From: Achromobacter spanius
GTDB lineage: Bacteria; Pseudomonadota; Gammaproteobacteria; Burkholderiales; Burkholderiaceae_B
Length of the DNA: 64,000 nucleotides
Direction: 5' to 3'
Assembly (NCBI RefSeq): GCF_029637605.1
Contig: NZ_CP121261.1
Coordinates: 372,001-436,000, forward strand
Shown: piece after piece, positions 17,659 to 26,162 of the stretch
Layout of the letters: every line of letters starts with the position of its first letter
Numbering within the stretch: position 1 is the first letter of the stretch
Position numbers and translations under genes: made by a program
The notes under the pieces: generated by a model
What the model saw: only the letters and a program-made list of their open reading frames with translations
What the model was told of the DNA's origin: nothing
Database searches by the model: none

Positions 17659-17799
17659 TTAGGGGGGGGCTAGTTTCTTCATCTGCTTGACGTCGGTTGC
17701 GCTGAGTTCATAGGTGCCCACGTCTGCGGCGATGCCACGGTTGATGGCTTCGTCCTCTTCCTGAGTGGGAATAATCGTCCCTTGCTTAAGCTTCGGCAT
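17659..17799 (-). CDS. BrnA-like antitoxin fragment/orphan, 46 residues
   Basis: The ATG at 17799 begins MPKLKQGTIIPTQEEDEAIN, followed by RGIAADVGTYELSATD, which matches the N-terminal pattern of BrnA/DUF4415 antitoxins. AGGGTG lies just upstream. The gene ends at a run of eight C residues (plus-strand G run 17662-17669) that leaves only LAPP before the stop, so the usual C-terminal DNA-binding part is missing. It starts 12 bases after the stop of the GntR gene; no intact brnT precedes it. The family call rests on memory of the pattern and is moderate. Confidence 0.6.
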   Translation of the reverse strand: MPKLKQGTIIPTQEEDEAINRGIAADVGTYELSATDVKQMKKLAPP

Positions 17800-17815
17800 A
17801 CTTCACCCTGATCAA
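17786..17815 (-). pseudogene. possible 3' remnant of a brnT toxin gene
   Basis: In the frame overlapping the BrnA-like start, the minus strand reads LIRVKYAEA and then TAA. BrnT/DUF497 toxins commonly end in a similar REVKRYAxA tail that overlaps the brnA start. Here the frame runs straight into the GntR coding sequence, so only the toxin tail would remain. The match is short and could be chance. Confidence 0.35.
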
Positions 17816-18615
17816 CGCTCCGAGCCGCTGTTCAGCATCCGGCTCTTCGCTTTTTCTATATGCGCGCGCATGACGTTGCGGGCGCCGTCGGCGTCTTGTT
17901 CCTGGATCAGGCGGTAGATGTGGCGGTGTTCGTCGATGGCGGCGCGGGTGCGTTTCCAGGGTTCGCTGTGTACCAGGTGGCGCATGACGTTGACGGCGTG
18001 GCTGACGTCGTATTCCAGCGACTTCAACACTTGCACGAAGCGCTGGTTGCTGGTGGCGGTGGCGATGGCGCGGTGAAAGCCGTAGTCGTAATGGTGGGCG
18101 ATGGCGCCGGAGGCGTCGGCTTCTTCGTAGCCGGTCAGCATGCGGTCCATCTCGCGCAGGTCGTCGCTGCTGCGGCGCAGGGCGGCCAGGTAGGCGCATT
18201 CGGGTTCGATCACCATGCGCAGTTCCAGGCCTTCCAGAATGTGGCCAACGCGGCGTGCCGGGTCGACGGCGGGCATGCCACCCATCAGGTCGGGCTTGGC
18301 GCGCACGTAAGTGCCCGAGCCACGGATGGAATCCACCAACTGGTCTTCGCGCAAGCGGTCCAGCGCCTGCCGGACCACCGGGCGGGACACCTCGAACAGC
18401 GCGGCCAGTTCCAATTCAGTGGGCAGCTTGTTGCCGGGGGCGATCTTGCCGGTGGCAATCGCGTAGAACAGGCTTTCATACACGCGCTCGGCAAAGCGCT
18501 CGGCGCGCACATAGCCCAAGCCCGATGCCACGTCCGCCAGCACGTCCAGTTCGGGACGGGGGCGCGAGGCAGATTCCAGCAGGGAACCCAGTTGGGGGTC
18601 ACGCACATCGCTCAT
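17812..18615 (-). CDS. GntR-family regulator with FCD domain
   Basis: A 267-residue repressor-type protein. The winged helix lies around residues 35-95 (YESLFYAIATGKIAPGNKLPTELELAALFEVSRPVVRQALDRL). An all-helical FCD effector domain follows, with Asp/His metal-site candidates in ELRMVIEPECAYLAALR, DYGFHRAIATATSN and IDEHRHIYRLI. It is divergent from the aldehyde dehydrogenase, and a perfect 17-bp palindrome in the shared spacer overlaps that gene's -35 box. It is therefore probably its repressor, induced by an organic acid (inference). Confidence 0.92.
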   Translation of the reverse strand: MSDVRDPQLGSLLESASRPRPELDVLADVASGLGYVRAERFAERVYESLFYAIATGKIAPGNKLPTELELAALFEVSRPVVRQALDRLREDQLVDSIRGSGTYVRAKPDLMGGMPAVDPARRVGHILEGLELRMVIEPECAYLAALRRSSDDLREMDRMLTGYEEADASGAIAHHYDYGFHRAIATATSNQRFVQVLKSLEYDVSHAVNVMRHLVHSEPWKRTRAAIDEHRHIYRLIQEQDADGARNVMRAHIEKAKSRMLNSGSER

Positions 18616-18762
18616 TGGCGCGTTCCTGAAGAGGTTGAAGAAATCCGAAGGTTGTCAGTCGCCATGACAGAAATCGCGGGTGGCAAACCGGCAGGCAGTG
18701 GCTTGATATCTAAGGGATTACCCGAATCCGACGTCAAAAATCCTGAAGCTTAGGAAGAAAGC

Positions 18763-18779
18763 TGTCAATTCAATTGACA
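18763..18779. promoter_or_regulatory. predicted GntR operator
   Basis: TGTCAATTCAATTGACA is a perfect inverted repeat of two 8-bp arms around one base. Size and symmetry fit FadR-subfamily operators, and its right arm contains the -35 box of the dehydrogenase promoter. Confidence 0.75.
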
Positions 18780-18802
18780 AGTTAGGGGGGCTCCCTTAAT
18801 TT
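18774..18802 (+). promoter_or_regulatory. promoter of the aldehyde dehydrogenase gene
   Basis: TTGACA at 18774-18779 and TAATTT at 18797-18802 are spaced by 17 bp. A regulator bound to the overlapping palindrome would block RNA polymerase. Confidence 0.7.
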
Positions 18803-18949
18803 GCTTTCAGACGTTTGCTCCCGGTGCCTTTGCTCCAGGCCTTTGCCCCAGGCATTTGCCACCCGGCACGCAGCACATCGCATCACTCACATCGCCCGCG
18901 CCTTGATGCGCACCCCAGGCCATTCGGCCGCTACTTTACTCCGCACATC

Positions 18950-20383
18950 GTGACTCAGAAGAACTTTATCGCCAACCAATGGGTGGCCGCTGCCACCGGT
19001 GAAACCATCCCCGTCCTGAACCCGTCCGACGGCAAGCCCTTCGAGTCGATCGCCCGCTCGGGCGAGGCGGACGTCGACCGCGCGGTGCAGGCTGCCCGCC
19101 AGGCATTCGAAGGCGAGTGGGGCCAGATGGCGCCGGCCGTGCGCAGCCGCCTGTTGATGAAGATTGCCTTCGCGTTGCTGGACCGGCAGGAAGAATTGGC
19201 GCAACTGGAATCCGCCGACACGGGCAAGCCCATCAAGCAGGCACGTGCCGATGCCGCCGCCGTGGCGCGCTATTTCGAGTTCTACGCCGGCGCCGTCGAC
19301 AAGCTGCATGGCGAGACCATTCCCTACACCCCGGGCTTCACCGTGCTGACCCTGCGCGAGGCGCATGGCGTTACCGGCCATATCGTGCCCTGGAACTACC
19401 CGCTGCAGATCTTTGGCCGCAGCGTGGGCGCGGCGCTGGCCGCCGGCAATGCCTGCGTGGTCAAGCCCGCCGAAGATGCGTGCCTGTCGCTGTTGAAGCT
19501 GGCTGAAATTGCCGCCGAAGTGGGCTTGCCCGCCGGCGCCCTGAACATCGTGACCGGCTATGGCCACGAAGCCGGCGCCGCCTTGTCCGCGCATCCCGGC
19601 ATCGACCACATCTCGTTCACGGGTTCGCCGCAGACGGGCAAGATGGTGGCCCACGCCGCCGCCGACAACCACGTGCCGGTCACGCTGGAACTGGGCGGCA
19701 AGTCGCCGCAGATCGTGTTCGACGACGCGGACCTGGACGCCGCCTTGCCCGTGCTGCTGGCCGCCATCATTCAGAACGCCGGCCAGACCTGCTCGGCGGG
19801 CAGCCGCGTGCTGATTCAGCGCGGCGTGTACGAAACCGTGTTGAAGCGTTTGTCGGATGCATTCGCGGCCACGGTGACCGGCCCTGCCGCGCAAGACCTG
19901 GACGTGGGCCCGCTGATCAGTGGCCGCCAGCATGACCGCGTGCGCGGCTTCCTGGCCGAAGCCGAAGCTGAAGGCCTGAAAGTGGCCGCGCGCGGCACGC
20001 TGAAAGAAGGCTCGCCCGAAGCGGGCTATTACCAGCCGCCCGTGCTGTTCCGCGACGTGCCGCCCAACAGCCGCCTGGCGCAGGAAGAAGTGTTTGGCCC
20101 GGTGCTGGCCGCCATGGTGTTCGACACCGAGGAAGAGGCGCTGGAAATCGCCAATGGCACGCTGTACGGCCTGGTGGCCGGTGTCTGGACGCGCGACGGC
20201 GGCCGTCAAATGCGCCTGGCCCGCAAGCTGCGCGCCGGCCAGGTCTTCGTCAACAACTACGGCGCCGGCGGCGGCGTGGAACTGCCGTTCGGCGGATCGC
20301 GCCAGTCGGGTTACGGCCGCGAAAAGGGCTTTGAAGCGCTGTACGGCTTCACCACCTTGAAGACCATCGCCATCCGTCATTGA
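18950..20383 (+). CDS. NAD(P)-dependent aldehyde dehydrogenase
   Basis: 477 residues from GTG 18950, oxidising an aldehyde to its acid. The catalytic Cys is in NAGQTCSAGSRV, the general base Glu is in TLELGGKSPQIVF, and the cofactor region includes VPWNYPLQ and FTGSPQTGK. The C-terminal motif PFGGSRQSGYGREKG is typical of the betaine-aldehyde/aminobutyraldehyde branch. The GTG start gives TQKNFIANQWV, the family N-terminus; in-frame upstream starts add Pro/His-rich sequence unlike the family. Controlled, in all likelihood, by the divergent GntR protein. Confidence 0.92.
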   Translation: MTQKNFIANQWVAAATGETIPVLNPSDGKPFESIARSGEADVDRAVQAARQAFEGEWGQMAPAVRSRLLMKIAFALLDRQEELAQLESADTGKPIKQARADAAAVARYFEFYAGAVDKLHGETIPYTPGFTVLTLREAHGVTGHIVPWNYPLQIFGRSVGAALAAGNACVVKPAEDACLSLLKLAEIAAEVGLPAGALNIVTGYGHEAGAALSAHPGIDHISFTGSPQTGKMVAHAAADNHVPVTLELGGKSPQIVFDDADLDAALPVLLAAIIQNAGQTCSAGSRVLIQRGVYETVLKRLSDAFAATVTGPAAQDLDVGPLISGRQHDRVRGFLAEAEAEGLKVAARGTLKEGSPEAGYYQPPVLFRDVPPNSRLAQEEVFGPVLAAMVFDTEEEALEIANGTLYGLVAGVWTRDGGRQMRLARKLRAGQVFVNNYGAGGGVELPFGGSRQSGYGREKGFEALYGFTTLKTIAIRH

Positions 20384-20390
20384 TGGCAGG

Positions 20391-20412
20391 GCGGGTGGCG
20401 TTCGCCACCCGC
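20391..20412 (+). terminator. hairpin after the aldehyde dehydrogenase gene
   Basis: GCGGGTGGCG followed directly by its complement CGCCACCCGC after two bases forms a strong hairpin 7 bp after the stop. It lacks a T-run, so it may be only a stabilising or weak terminating structure. Confidence 0.5.
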
Positions 20413-20496
20413 CTGCTTCGGGGCGGCGCCTGGCAAAATATCGGTTAACGTTCATGTTTTGCTTCAGGGGCCCGCCGCCCCGTATTCAGGATCCGT

Positions 20497-21201
20497 ATGT
20501 TCACCGGTATTGTTCAAGGCACCGCGACGATCGCGAAGATCGCGGATCGCGAAGGCCTGCGCACCTTCACGCTGGATTTCCCCCCTGGTTTCTGTGTTGA
20601 CCTGGCCATCGGCGCCAGCGTGTCGACGGATGGCGTCTGCCTGACGGTGACCGAGCTGCTGTCCGACACGCAGGCAACGTTCGACGTCATGCTGCAAAGC
20701 CTGGCGATCACCACGCTGGGCAGCTACGCCGAGGGCGACCGCGCCAACGTCGAACGGGCAGCAAAAGACGGCGCCGAAATCGGCGGGCATCCGCTGTCGG
20801 GCCATGTGGACTTTACGTCTGAAGTCGTCATGGTGAAGTCGTCGGACACCAACCGGCTGATGCGTTTCAGCATCCCCGAAGCATTCCGCAAATATGTTTT
20901 CGCCAAGGGCTATATCGCCATCAATGGCGCCAGCCTGACCGTGTCCGAGGTGAACCGCGCCGAAGGCTGGTTTGAAGTGTGGCTTATCCCGGAAACCCGC
21001 CGCATGACGGTGTTCGAGGACAAGCAGGTGGGCGATTTCGTGAACATTGAAATCGAACGCAGCACGCAGGTGGTGGTCGATACCGTGCGCGAAACCGTCC
21101 AGGAAAGCCTGGGCAAGCTGCAGCCGCTGCTGGAAGCCATCCTGAAGGAAAAGGGCCTGACCCTGGAAGACTTCATCAGCCCCCAGGGCAAGCTGAAATA
21201 G
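20497..21201 (+). CDS. ribE: riboflavin synthase alpha chain
   Basis: 234 residues, in two tandem lumazine-binding halves: MFTGIVQGTATI...GVCLTV in the first, and FTSEVVMVK...YIAINGASLTVSEVN in the second. The dismutation of two lumazine molecules yields riboflavin. The gene stands apart from other rib genes here and has no FMN riboswitch upstream. The C-terminus is a little longer than in the E. coli enzyme and ends in a helical extension (LLEAILKEKGLTLEDFI). Confidence 0.93.
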   Translation: MFTGIVQGTATIAKIADREGLRTFTLDFPPGFCVDLAIGASVSTDGVCLTVTELLSDTQATFDVMLQSLAITTLGSYAEGDRANVERAAKDGAEIGGHPLSGHVDFTSEVVMVKSSDTNRLMRFSIPEAFRKYVFAKGYIAINGASLTVSEVNRAEGWFEVWLIPETRRMTVFEDKQVGDFVNIEIERSTQVVVDTVRETVQESLGKLQPLLEAILKEKGLTLEDFISPQGKLK

Positions 21202-21215
21202 CGCGCTGGGGTTTA

Positions 21216-21238
21216 AGCCCGGGACTTGATCCCGGGCT
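21216..21238. terminator. hairpin between convergent ribE and M81 peptidase genes
   Basis: AGCCCGGGA and TCCCGGGCT form a perfect 9-bp stem with a 5-base loop in the 50-bp convergent gap. It could serve both genes; no long T-run. Confidence 0.6.
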
Positions 21239-21251
21239 ATCCGGCCAGGTA

Positions 21252-22745
21252 TTACCCATTGAACGGCTTACCCTGAGGCCGCACGCGGATACCCGGCTGC
21301 AAGCGTGTCCAGGGCAGATCGGCCGGGTCGGCCTGCATGGGCCCCGGCGCCTTGGCCACCAGCACCTCGTGCGCGATAGGCTGGAAGTCGGCGCGAAAAT
21401 GCACCGAACTCTTCACGACCAGAATCCCCATTTCCTCGGGCTGCACCCCGCCCACTCGGAACAGGTTGCGGTCCAGCATCTGCGCCTTGCTGGCGCTGAC
21501 CACCACGCGCACGCCGCCAATCCGCAAGCCGGCCACGGCGCCCAAATCCACATCCATGCCGTGCATCATCGGCCCGTCAAAGCGCAGCTTGCCGGGCGAT
21601 AGCGTTTCCACCACGAAGTCGCCCGTGAACGGGGCGTCGCCCGCCACGCCCGATTGCCCACCCAAGCTCAGCGTCACCGTCTGTCCGATACCAGCGGCGG
21701 TGGCGGCGCGCACGGCGGCGGGGTCATAGACCAGGCCCAGCGCGGCATTCTGCGCATTGGCCTCCACCAGCGCGCGCAGCATGCCCGTGGTGTTGGCGTC
21801 GCCACCCGCGCCGGGATTGTCCTGGGTGTCCGCGATCACGATGGGGCGCGATGCGCCCGCCGCCAGCGCCTGGGCCCGGCGCACGGCTTCGGCGGGCTCC
21901 AGGAAGTCGGGCGACCATTCCGGCTCAAGCTCCAGCACCTGCTTGTACAGCGTGTCGGTAACGTGTTCCACGGCCGCCGCATCGGTGCCGTAGGCCCACA
22001 CCACCGGGCCGCATTCCGGAAAATCCGCCGCCGGAAAGCCTGGCGCGAACGACATCGACGTGACCCCCGGCGTCTGCTCCAGTTGGGCCAGCGTTTCGTA
22101 CACGCCTTGCGACGGTTGCAGCATCGTGCACATGCCGTTGATGGGAATCAGGAAGGGCAGGCGGCGCACGTGCCGGGTCCAGCGCGAGCCGGCCGCGATA
22201 CGGGCCAGCAGCAGGCGCGCGGCCTGTTCGCCGGTCGCCGCCATGTCCACATGCGGATAGGTGCGAAAGGCGACCAGCGCATCGGCCTCTTGCAGCATCT
22301 GCGCGGTGACGTTGGCGTGCAGGTCCAGGCTGGCCACCACCGGCACGTTCGGCCCCACGATCTGGCGGACCCGTGCCAGCAGTTCGCCTTCGCCGTCGTC
22401 CAGGTGTTCGGTGACCATCGCGCCGTGCAGGTCCAGGTAGACGGCGTCGTAGCGGCCCGACTGCGCGGCGTCCAGGATTTCGCCGGCAATACGTTCAAAC
22501 GCATCGCGCGTGACGTGGGCCGACGGGCTCGCCCCGGCCCAGATCACGGGATGCACGCTATGCCCCTGCGCCTGGATGGCGTTGATGAAACCGCCCGCGG
22601 GAATGTTGACCGAGCGCAGCGCCAGCACGTCCTGGCCGCGCGCCATGGCGGGAAAGCCTTCGCCCCGCACAAAGTTGTCGTACCCCGCCTTGGAGGGCGC
22701 AAAGGTATTGGTCTCGTGCTGGAAGCCAGCCACCAGGATGTGCAT
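21252..22745 (-). CDS. M81-family metallopeptidase (MlrC-like)
   Basis: A 497-residue protein resembling MlrC, the last enzyme of microcystin breakdown in sphingomonads. Family segments are ILVAGFQHETNTFAPSKAGYDNF at the start, VYLDLHGAMVTE, VVASLDLHANVT and FRTYPHVDMAATGEQAA in the metal-binding half, and DTQDNPGAGGDANTTGML later. It is probably a cytoplasmic peptidase or amidohydrolase; most members sit beside peptide or amide transport operons, as here. It is divergent from the amidase operon. Confidence 0.9.
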   Translation of the reverse strand: MHILVAGFQHETNTFAPSKAGYDNFVRGEGFPAMARGQDVLALRSVNIPAGGFINAIQAQGHSVHPVIWAGASPSAHVTRDAFERIAGEILDAAQSGRYDAVYLDLHGAMVTEHLDDGEGELLARVRQIVGPNVPVVASLDLHANVTAQMLQEADALVAFRTYPHVDMAATGEQAARLLLARIAAGSRWTRHVRRLPFLIPINGMCTMLQPSQGVYETLAQLEQTPGVTSMSFAPGFPAADFPECGPVVWAYGTDAAAVEHVTDTLYKQVLELEPEWSPDFLEPAEAVRRAQALAAGASRPIVIADTQDNPGAGGDANTTGMLRALVEANAQNAALGLVYDPAAVRAATAAGIGQTVTLSLGGQSGVAGDAPFTGDFVVETLSPGKLRFDGPMMHGMDVDLGAVAGLRIGGVRVVVSASKAQMLDRNLFRVGGVQPEEMGILVVKSSVHFRADFQPIAHEVLVAKAPGPMQADPADLPWTRLQPGIRVRPQGKPFNG

Positions 22746-22895
22746 GTCGTTTCCTCTTGGTATCGGGTAGGTGAATTTCCCAGTCTGCCGAATTATTGGA
22801 GAGGGCGCGGGCTTTCAGCAATAGCGCTGTCCGCGCGCGGGCTCATTCCTTTTGCCCAACGCCGCTTTCGCGGGAAATCCCTGATCAAACTCGCG

Positions 22896-22925
22896 TTGCG
22901 TGTGCCCGATGGGCTCGCTTAGAAT
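22896..22925 (+). promoter_or_regulatory. predicted promoter of the amidase operon
   Basis: TTGCGT at 22896-22901 and TAGAAT at 22920-22925, spaced 18 bp. The predicted start site lies near 22932, just before the palindrome. Confidence 0.55.
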
Positions 22926-22942
22926 ATTTTTATGAGCTACGT

Positions 22943-22963
22943 AAGTATTGCTAAACAATACTT
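22943..22963. promoter_or_regulatory. inverted repeat, candidate operator of the amidase operon
   Basis: AAGTATTG and CAATACTT are perfect 8-bp arms around CTAAA. Its AT-rich composition stands out from the GC-rich surroundings. It lies downstream of the predicted promoter, where a bound repressor such as the IclR protein at the island's far end could block elongation (inference). Confidence 0.6.
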
Positions 22964-23069
22964 CAAGGCAAGCAAGGCGAACGCGGCATTTATCGGAACG
23001 GGGCAAGCGCGCCGGCCGCTTCCGAGCCGAATTCCGTCACACCCAGGCGCATCAAGGTTGCAGGACTTC

Positions 23070-24503
23070 ATGCGGACAGATGAATACGAAGGGCGGGATG
23101 GCATGGGCTTGGCCCAACTGTTGGCCCACAACGAAACCACCCCGGCCGAGCTGATGGCATGCGCGCTGGAACTTGCCGACGCGCGCGGCAAGCCCCTGAA
23201 CGCGCTGACCTATGTGCAGCCCGACACCGGCCGCGGTCTTGCCGCCGAATGGCGCCAACGCGGCGCCTTTCGCGGCATCCCCTTCATCTTGAAAGATTCA
23301 GGTCTGCCCAGCCGGCGCTTTCCGTCCAGCCTGGGTTCGCACCTGTTCGACGACACGGCTTATGACATTGACGCCACCTTGGCAGAACGCTTCGAAGCCT
23401 CGGGCCTGATCCCGTTCGCGCGCAGCACCGTGTCGGAACTGTGCATGGGGCCGTCCACCGAAGCGCGCCGCAACGGCGGCGCGACGCTGAACCCGCGGGC
23501 GTTGGACAGGTCGGTAGGCGGCTCCAGCGGCGGCGCGGCGGTGGCCGTGGCGGCGGGCATCGTGCCGGTGGCGCATGGTAGCGACGGCGGCGGGTCGATC
23601 CGGATTCCAGCGGCTTGCTGCGGCGTATTCGGCTTGAAGCCCAGCCGGGGCCGCGTCCCGATGGGGCCGGCGCGTGGCGAAGGATGGGGCGGCATGGCCT
23701 GCGAAGGCGTGCTGTCGCGCAGCGTGCGCGATACCGCCGCTGCCTTGGATGGCATCGGTGGCTATGCCCCCGGCGCGCCGTATGCCGCGCCGCCGCAGCC
23801 GGGGTCGTACCTGGATTCGGTGCGTGAGCAGCGCCGCGAGCCGCTGCGCATTGCGCTGTGGCGACAGGCGTGGAACGGCATCGCGATTGCGCCGGAATGC
23901 CTGGCCGCTGTCGAGCGCACGGCGCGCCTGTGCCGCGAGCTGGGGCACGAGGTGGTCGAGGCCCCTTTGCCTGACCTGGATTACGCCGGTTTCGTGCGCG
24001 CGCACGGCACGGTGCTGGCCACCAACATCGTGCTGGCCGTGCAGGCCCGCCTGACGCTGCGTGGACGCGACTTGCGCGACGACGATCTGGAACCGGTCAT
24101 CCGCGATGGCCTGTCCGTGGGGCGGGGTCTGTCCGCCACGCAATACGTGGATTCGATCAACCGTTTTCATGCCATCGGCCGCGCCATCGAATCGGCGATG
24201 GCGGGCTATGACCTGGTGCTGACGCCCACCTTGGCGCAGTTGCCCGCCAAGCTGGGCGAGCTGGCGCTGGAGGGCGAGTTCTGGGCGTTTCGTGAAAAGG
24301 TGTCGCGCTACGCCACGTTTCTTGCCGTGATCAATGCATCGGGCCAGCCGGCGGCCAGCCTGCCGCTGGACTGGACTGAAACAGGGGTGCCCGTGGCCAG
24401 CCAGTTGATCGGGCACTTCGGGCGCGAGGACCAGATCCTGCGCCTGGCGGCGGAGCTGGAACGCGCCGCGCCTTGGGGCACGCGGCCAATCCTGCTGCCC
24501 TGA
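23070..24503 (+). CDS. amidase signature family hydrolase
   Basis: 477 residues. The Ser-Ser-Lys catalytic triad is visible as Lys in FILKDSG, and the two Ser in VGGSSGGAAVAVAAG and GSDGGGSIRIPA. The start at 23070 follows CAGGA by a suitable distance and gives MRTDEYEGRDGMGLAQLL; the frame is open further upstream, but that part is not amidase-like. It hydrolyses an amide, the likely first or second catabolic step after uptake by the transporter that follows. First gene of a nine-gene rightward operon. Confidence 0.9.
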   Translation: MRTDEYEGRDGMGLAQLLAHNETTPAELMACALELADARGKPLNALTYVQPDTGRGLAAEWRQRGAFRGIPFILKDSGLPSRRFPSSLGSHLFDDTAYDIDATLAERFEASGLIPFARSTVSELCMGPSTEARRNGGATLNPRALDRSVGGSSGGAAVAVAAGIVPVAHGSDGGGSIRIPAACCGVFGLKPSRGRVPMGPARGEGWGGMACEGVLSRSVRDTAAALDGIGGYAPGAPYAAPPQPGSYLDSVREQRREPLRIALWRQAWNGIAIAPECLAAVERTARLCRELGHEVVEAPLPDLDYAGFVRAHGTVLATNIVLAVQARLTLRGRDLRDDDLEPVIRDGLSVGRGLSATQYVDSINRFHAIGRAIESAMAGYDLVLTPTLAQLPAKLGELALEGEFWAFREKVSRYATFLAVINASGQPAASLPLDWTETGVPVASQLIGHFGREDQILRLAAELERAAPWGTRPILLP

Positions 24504-24563
24504 ACCACGCCACGGTCAGCCGCCATGCCGGCGGCGCCGTTCAAAACCATACAAGGGGAAGAA

Positions 24564-26147
24564 ATGAAACGCGCTTTTCTGTTTTCCACCGCATTGTTCC
24601 TGGCCTCGGCTGGCCCGCTTGCGGCCGTGCCCACAACTAGCCAGGCCGAGACCACCGCCAAGTTCGTGATGCATGCGCCGCTGCGCGTGCTGGACCCGAT
24701 CCTGACGTCGGCCTATGTCACGCGCAACCATGGTTATCTGGTCTACGACACGCTGTTCTCGATGAATGCCCAGGGCCAGGCCAAGCCGCAGATGGTGGAT
24801 TCCTGGACCGTGTCGGAAGACGGCCTGACCTATGCCTTCAAACTGCGGCCCGGCCTGAAGTTCCATGACGGCGCGCCGGTGACGGCGGACGACGTCGTGG
24901 CCTCGTTGCAGCGCTGGGAAAACGGCGACCCCACCATCGGCAACCGCCTGAAGCTGGCCACGGCGGACCTTGCCGCGACCGGCGCCGACACCTTCACGCT
25001 GAAGCTTCGCACCCCCTATGGGCTGGTGCTGGAATCGCTGGCCAAGGAAAGCTCGCCGGTGCCGTTCATCATGCCCAAGCGGATTGCGTCCGTGCCGGCC
25101 TCGCAGGCGATCAGCGAAACGATCGGGTCGGGGCCGTACAAGTTCGTGCAGGCTGACTTCCAGGCGGGGGTCAAAGCCACGTACGTGAAGTTCACGGACT
25201 ACGTGCCGCGCAAAGAGCCGGCCAGCGCATTCGCGGGCGGCAAGGTTGCACGGGTGGACCGGCTGGAACTGGTGAACATCCCCGACAGCCAGACGGCCGT
25301 CAACGCGCTGCGCAATGGCGAGATCGACTTCCTGGAAGACGTGCCGCCCGATCTGATGCCGCAATTGAAAGACGCCAAGGGCATCACGCTGAAGTCCTAC
25401 GGCAAGAACTCCAATATGTTCACGCTGCGCATGAACTGGCTGCAAGCGCCGTTCAACAACGTGAAGGTGCGGCGCGCGGCGTTGGCGGCCTTGAACCAGG
25501 TGGACTATTTGGACGCGCAGATCGGCGACCCCAAGGTCTATCAAGTGTGCGGTGCGGTGCTGACCTGCGTGTCGCCGTATGCGTCTGAAGAAGGCGCCAC
25601 GCAGATCAAGGCGCCGGATCTGGCGCATGCGCGCCAGTTGCTGAAAGACAGCGGCTACAAAGGCGAAAAGGTCGTGGTGCTGCACCCTACGGATCTGCCC
25701 ATCTTCGCCAATATTGCGCCGGTAACCGCGCAGGCGTTGCGCAGCATCGGCATGAATGTCGAAATCCAATCGATGGATTGGGCCACCTTGCTCAGCCGCC
25801 GCAGCAAGAAGGACGGCGTGGAGCAGGGCGGCTGGAGCATCTTCCAGTCGAACATGTCCAGCCTGGACCTGACCTCGCCGGTGGGCAACCCCAACCTGGA
25901 CGGACGCGCGGGTTCCACCTACCCCGGCTGGACGCACGACGACGCGATGGACGCGTTGCGCACCCGCTTCGCCGCCGCCCGTACGGAAGCCGAACGGCGC
26001 GACATCGCCAACGCCATCCAGCGCCGCAACTACGAGCAGGTGATGTATGTGCCGCTGGGAGGATATTCGAAGTTCAAGGGCTATGACGCCAAGTTCGCCG
26101 ATCTGGTGGACGCGCCGATTCCGCTGTTCTGGACCTCGGCCAAGTAG
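24564..26147 (+). CDS. oligopeptide/dipeptide-type ABC transporter substrate-binding protein
   Basis: 527 residues, SBP_bac_5 family. The start at 24564 follows AGGGGAAGAA and gives a signal peptide (MKRAFLFSTALFLASAGPLAA). Family segments are LRVLDPILTSAYVTRNHGYLVYDTL, LRPGLKFHDGAPVTADDVVASLQRW and a PYKFVQ region. Periplasmic. Together with the next three genes it makes a complete importer; the ligand is unknown but probably an amide- or peptide-like molecule, given the flanking amidase and peptidase. Confidence 0.92.
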   Translation: MKRAFLFSTALFLASAGPLAAVPTTSQAETTAKFVMHAPLRVLDPILTSAYVTRNHGYLVYDTLFSMNAQGQAKPQMVDSWTVSEDGLTYAFKLRPGLKFHDGAPVTADDVVASLQRWENGDPTIGNRLKLATADLAATGADTFTLKLRTPYGLVLESLAKESSPVPFIMPKRIASVPASQAISETIGSGPYKFVQADFQAGVKATYVKFTDYVPRKEPASAFAGGKVARVDRLELVNIPDSQTAVNALRNGEIDFLEDVPPDLMPQLKDAKGITLKSYGKNSNMFTLRMNWLQAPFNNVKVRRAALAALNQVDYLDAQIGDPKVYQVCGAVLTCVSPYASEEGATQIKAPDLAHARQLLKDSGYKGEKVVVLHPTDLPIFANIAPVTAQALRSIGMNVEIQSMDWATLLSRRSKKDGVEQGGWSIFQSNMSSLDLTSPVGNPNLDGRAGSTYPGWTHDDAMDALRTRFAAARTEAERRDIANAIQRRNYEQVMYVPLGGYSKFKGYDAKFADLVDAPIPLFWTSAK

Positions 26148-26162
26148 CGGGGAAGGGCCATC

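Larger units (their letters stand above)
18616..18949. promoter_or_regulatory. divergent GntR/aldehyde dehydrogenase control region
   Basis: This 334-bp spacer carries the palindrome and promoter listed separately, plus a leader of about 140 bp before the dehydrogenase start. No gene is supported in it. Confidence 0.6.
22746..23069. promoter_or_regulatory. divergent M81 peptidase/amidase control region
   Basis: 324 bp including a promoter-like pair and an AT-rich palindrome, listed separately. An in-frame extension of the amidase frame starts at 22932 but would place the palindrome in coding sequence and lacks a ribosome site. Confidence 0.55.

Noticed and set aside
20384..20496. FMN riboswitch in front of ribE
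   Set aside because: No RFN-element core sequences are visible; the gap is only 113 bp and is occupied mostly by a simple hairpin.
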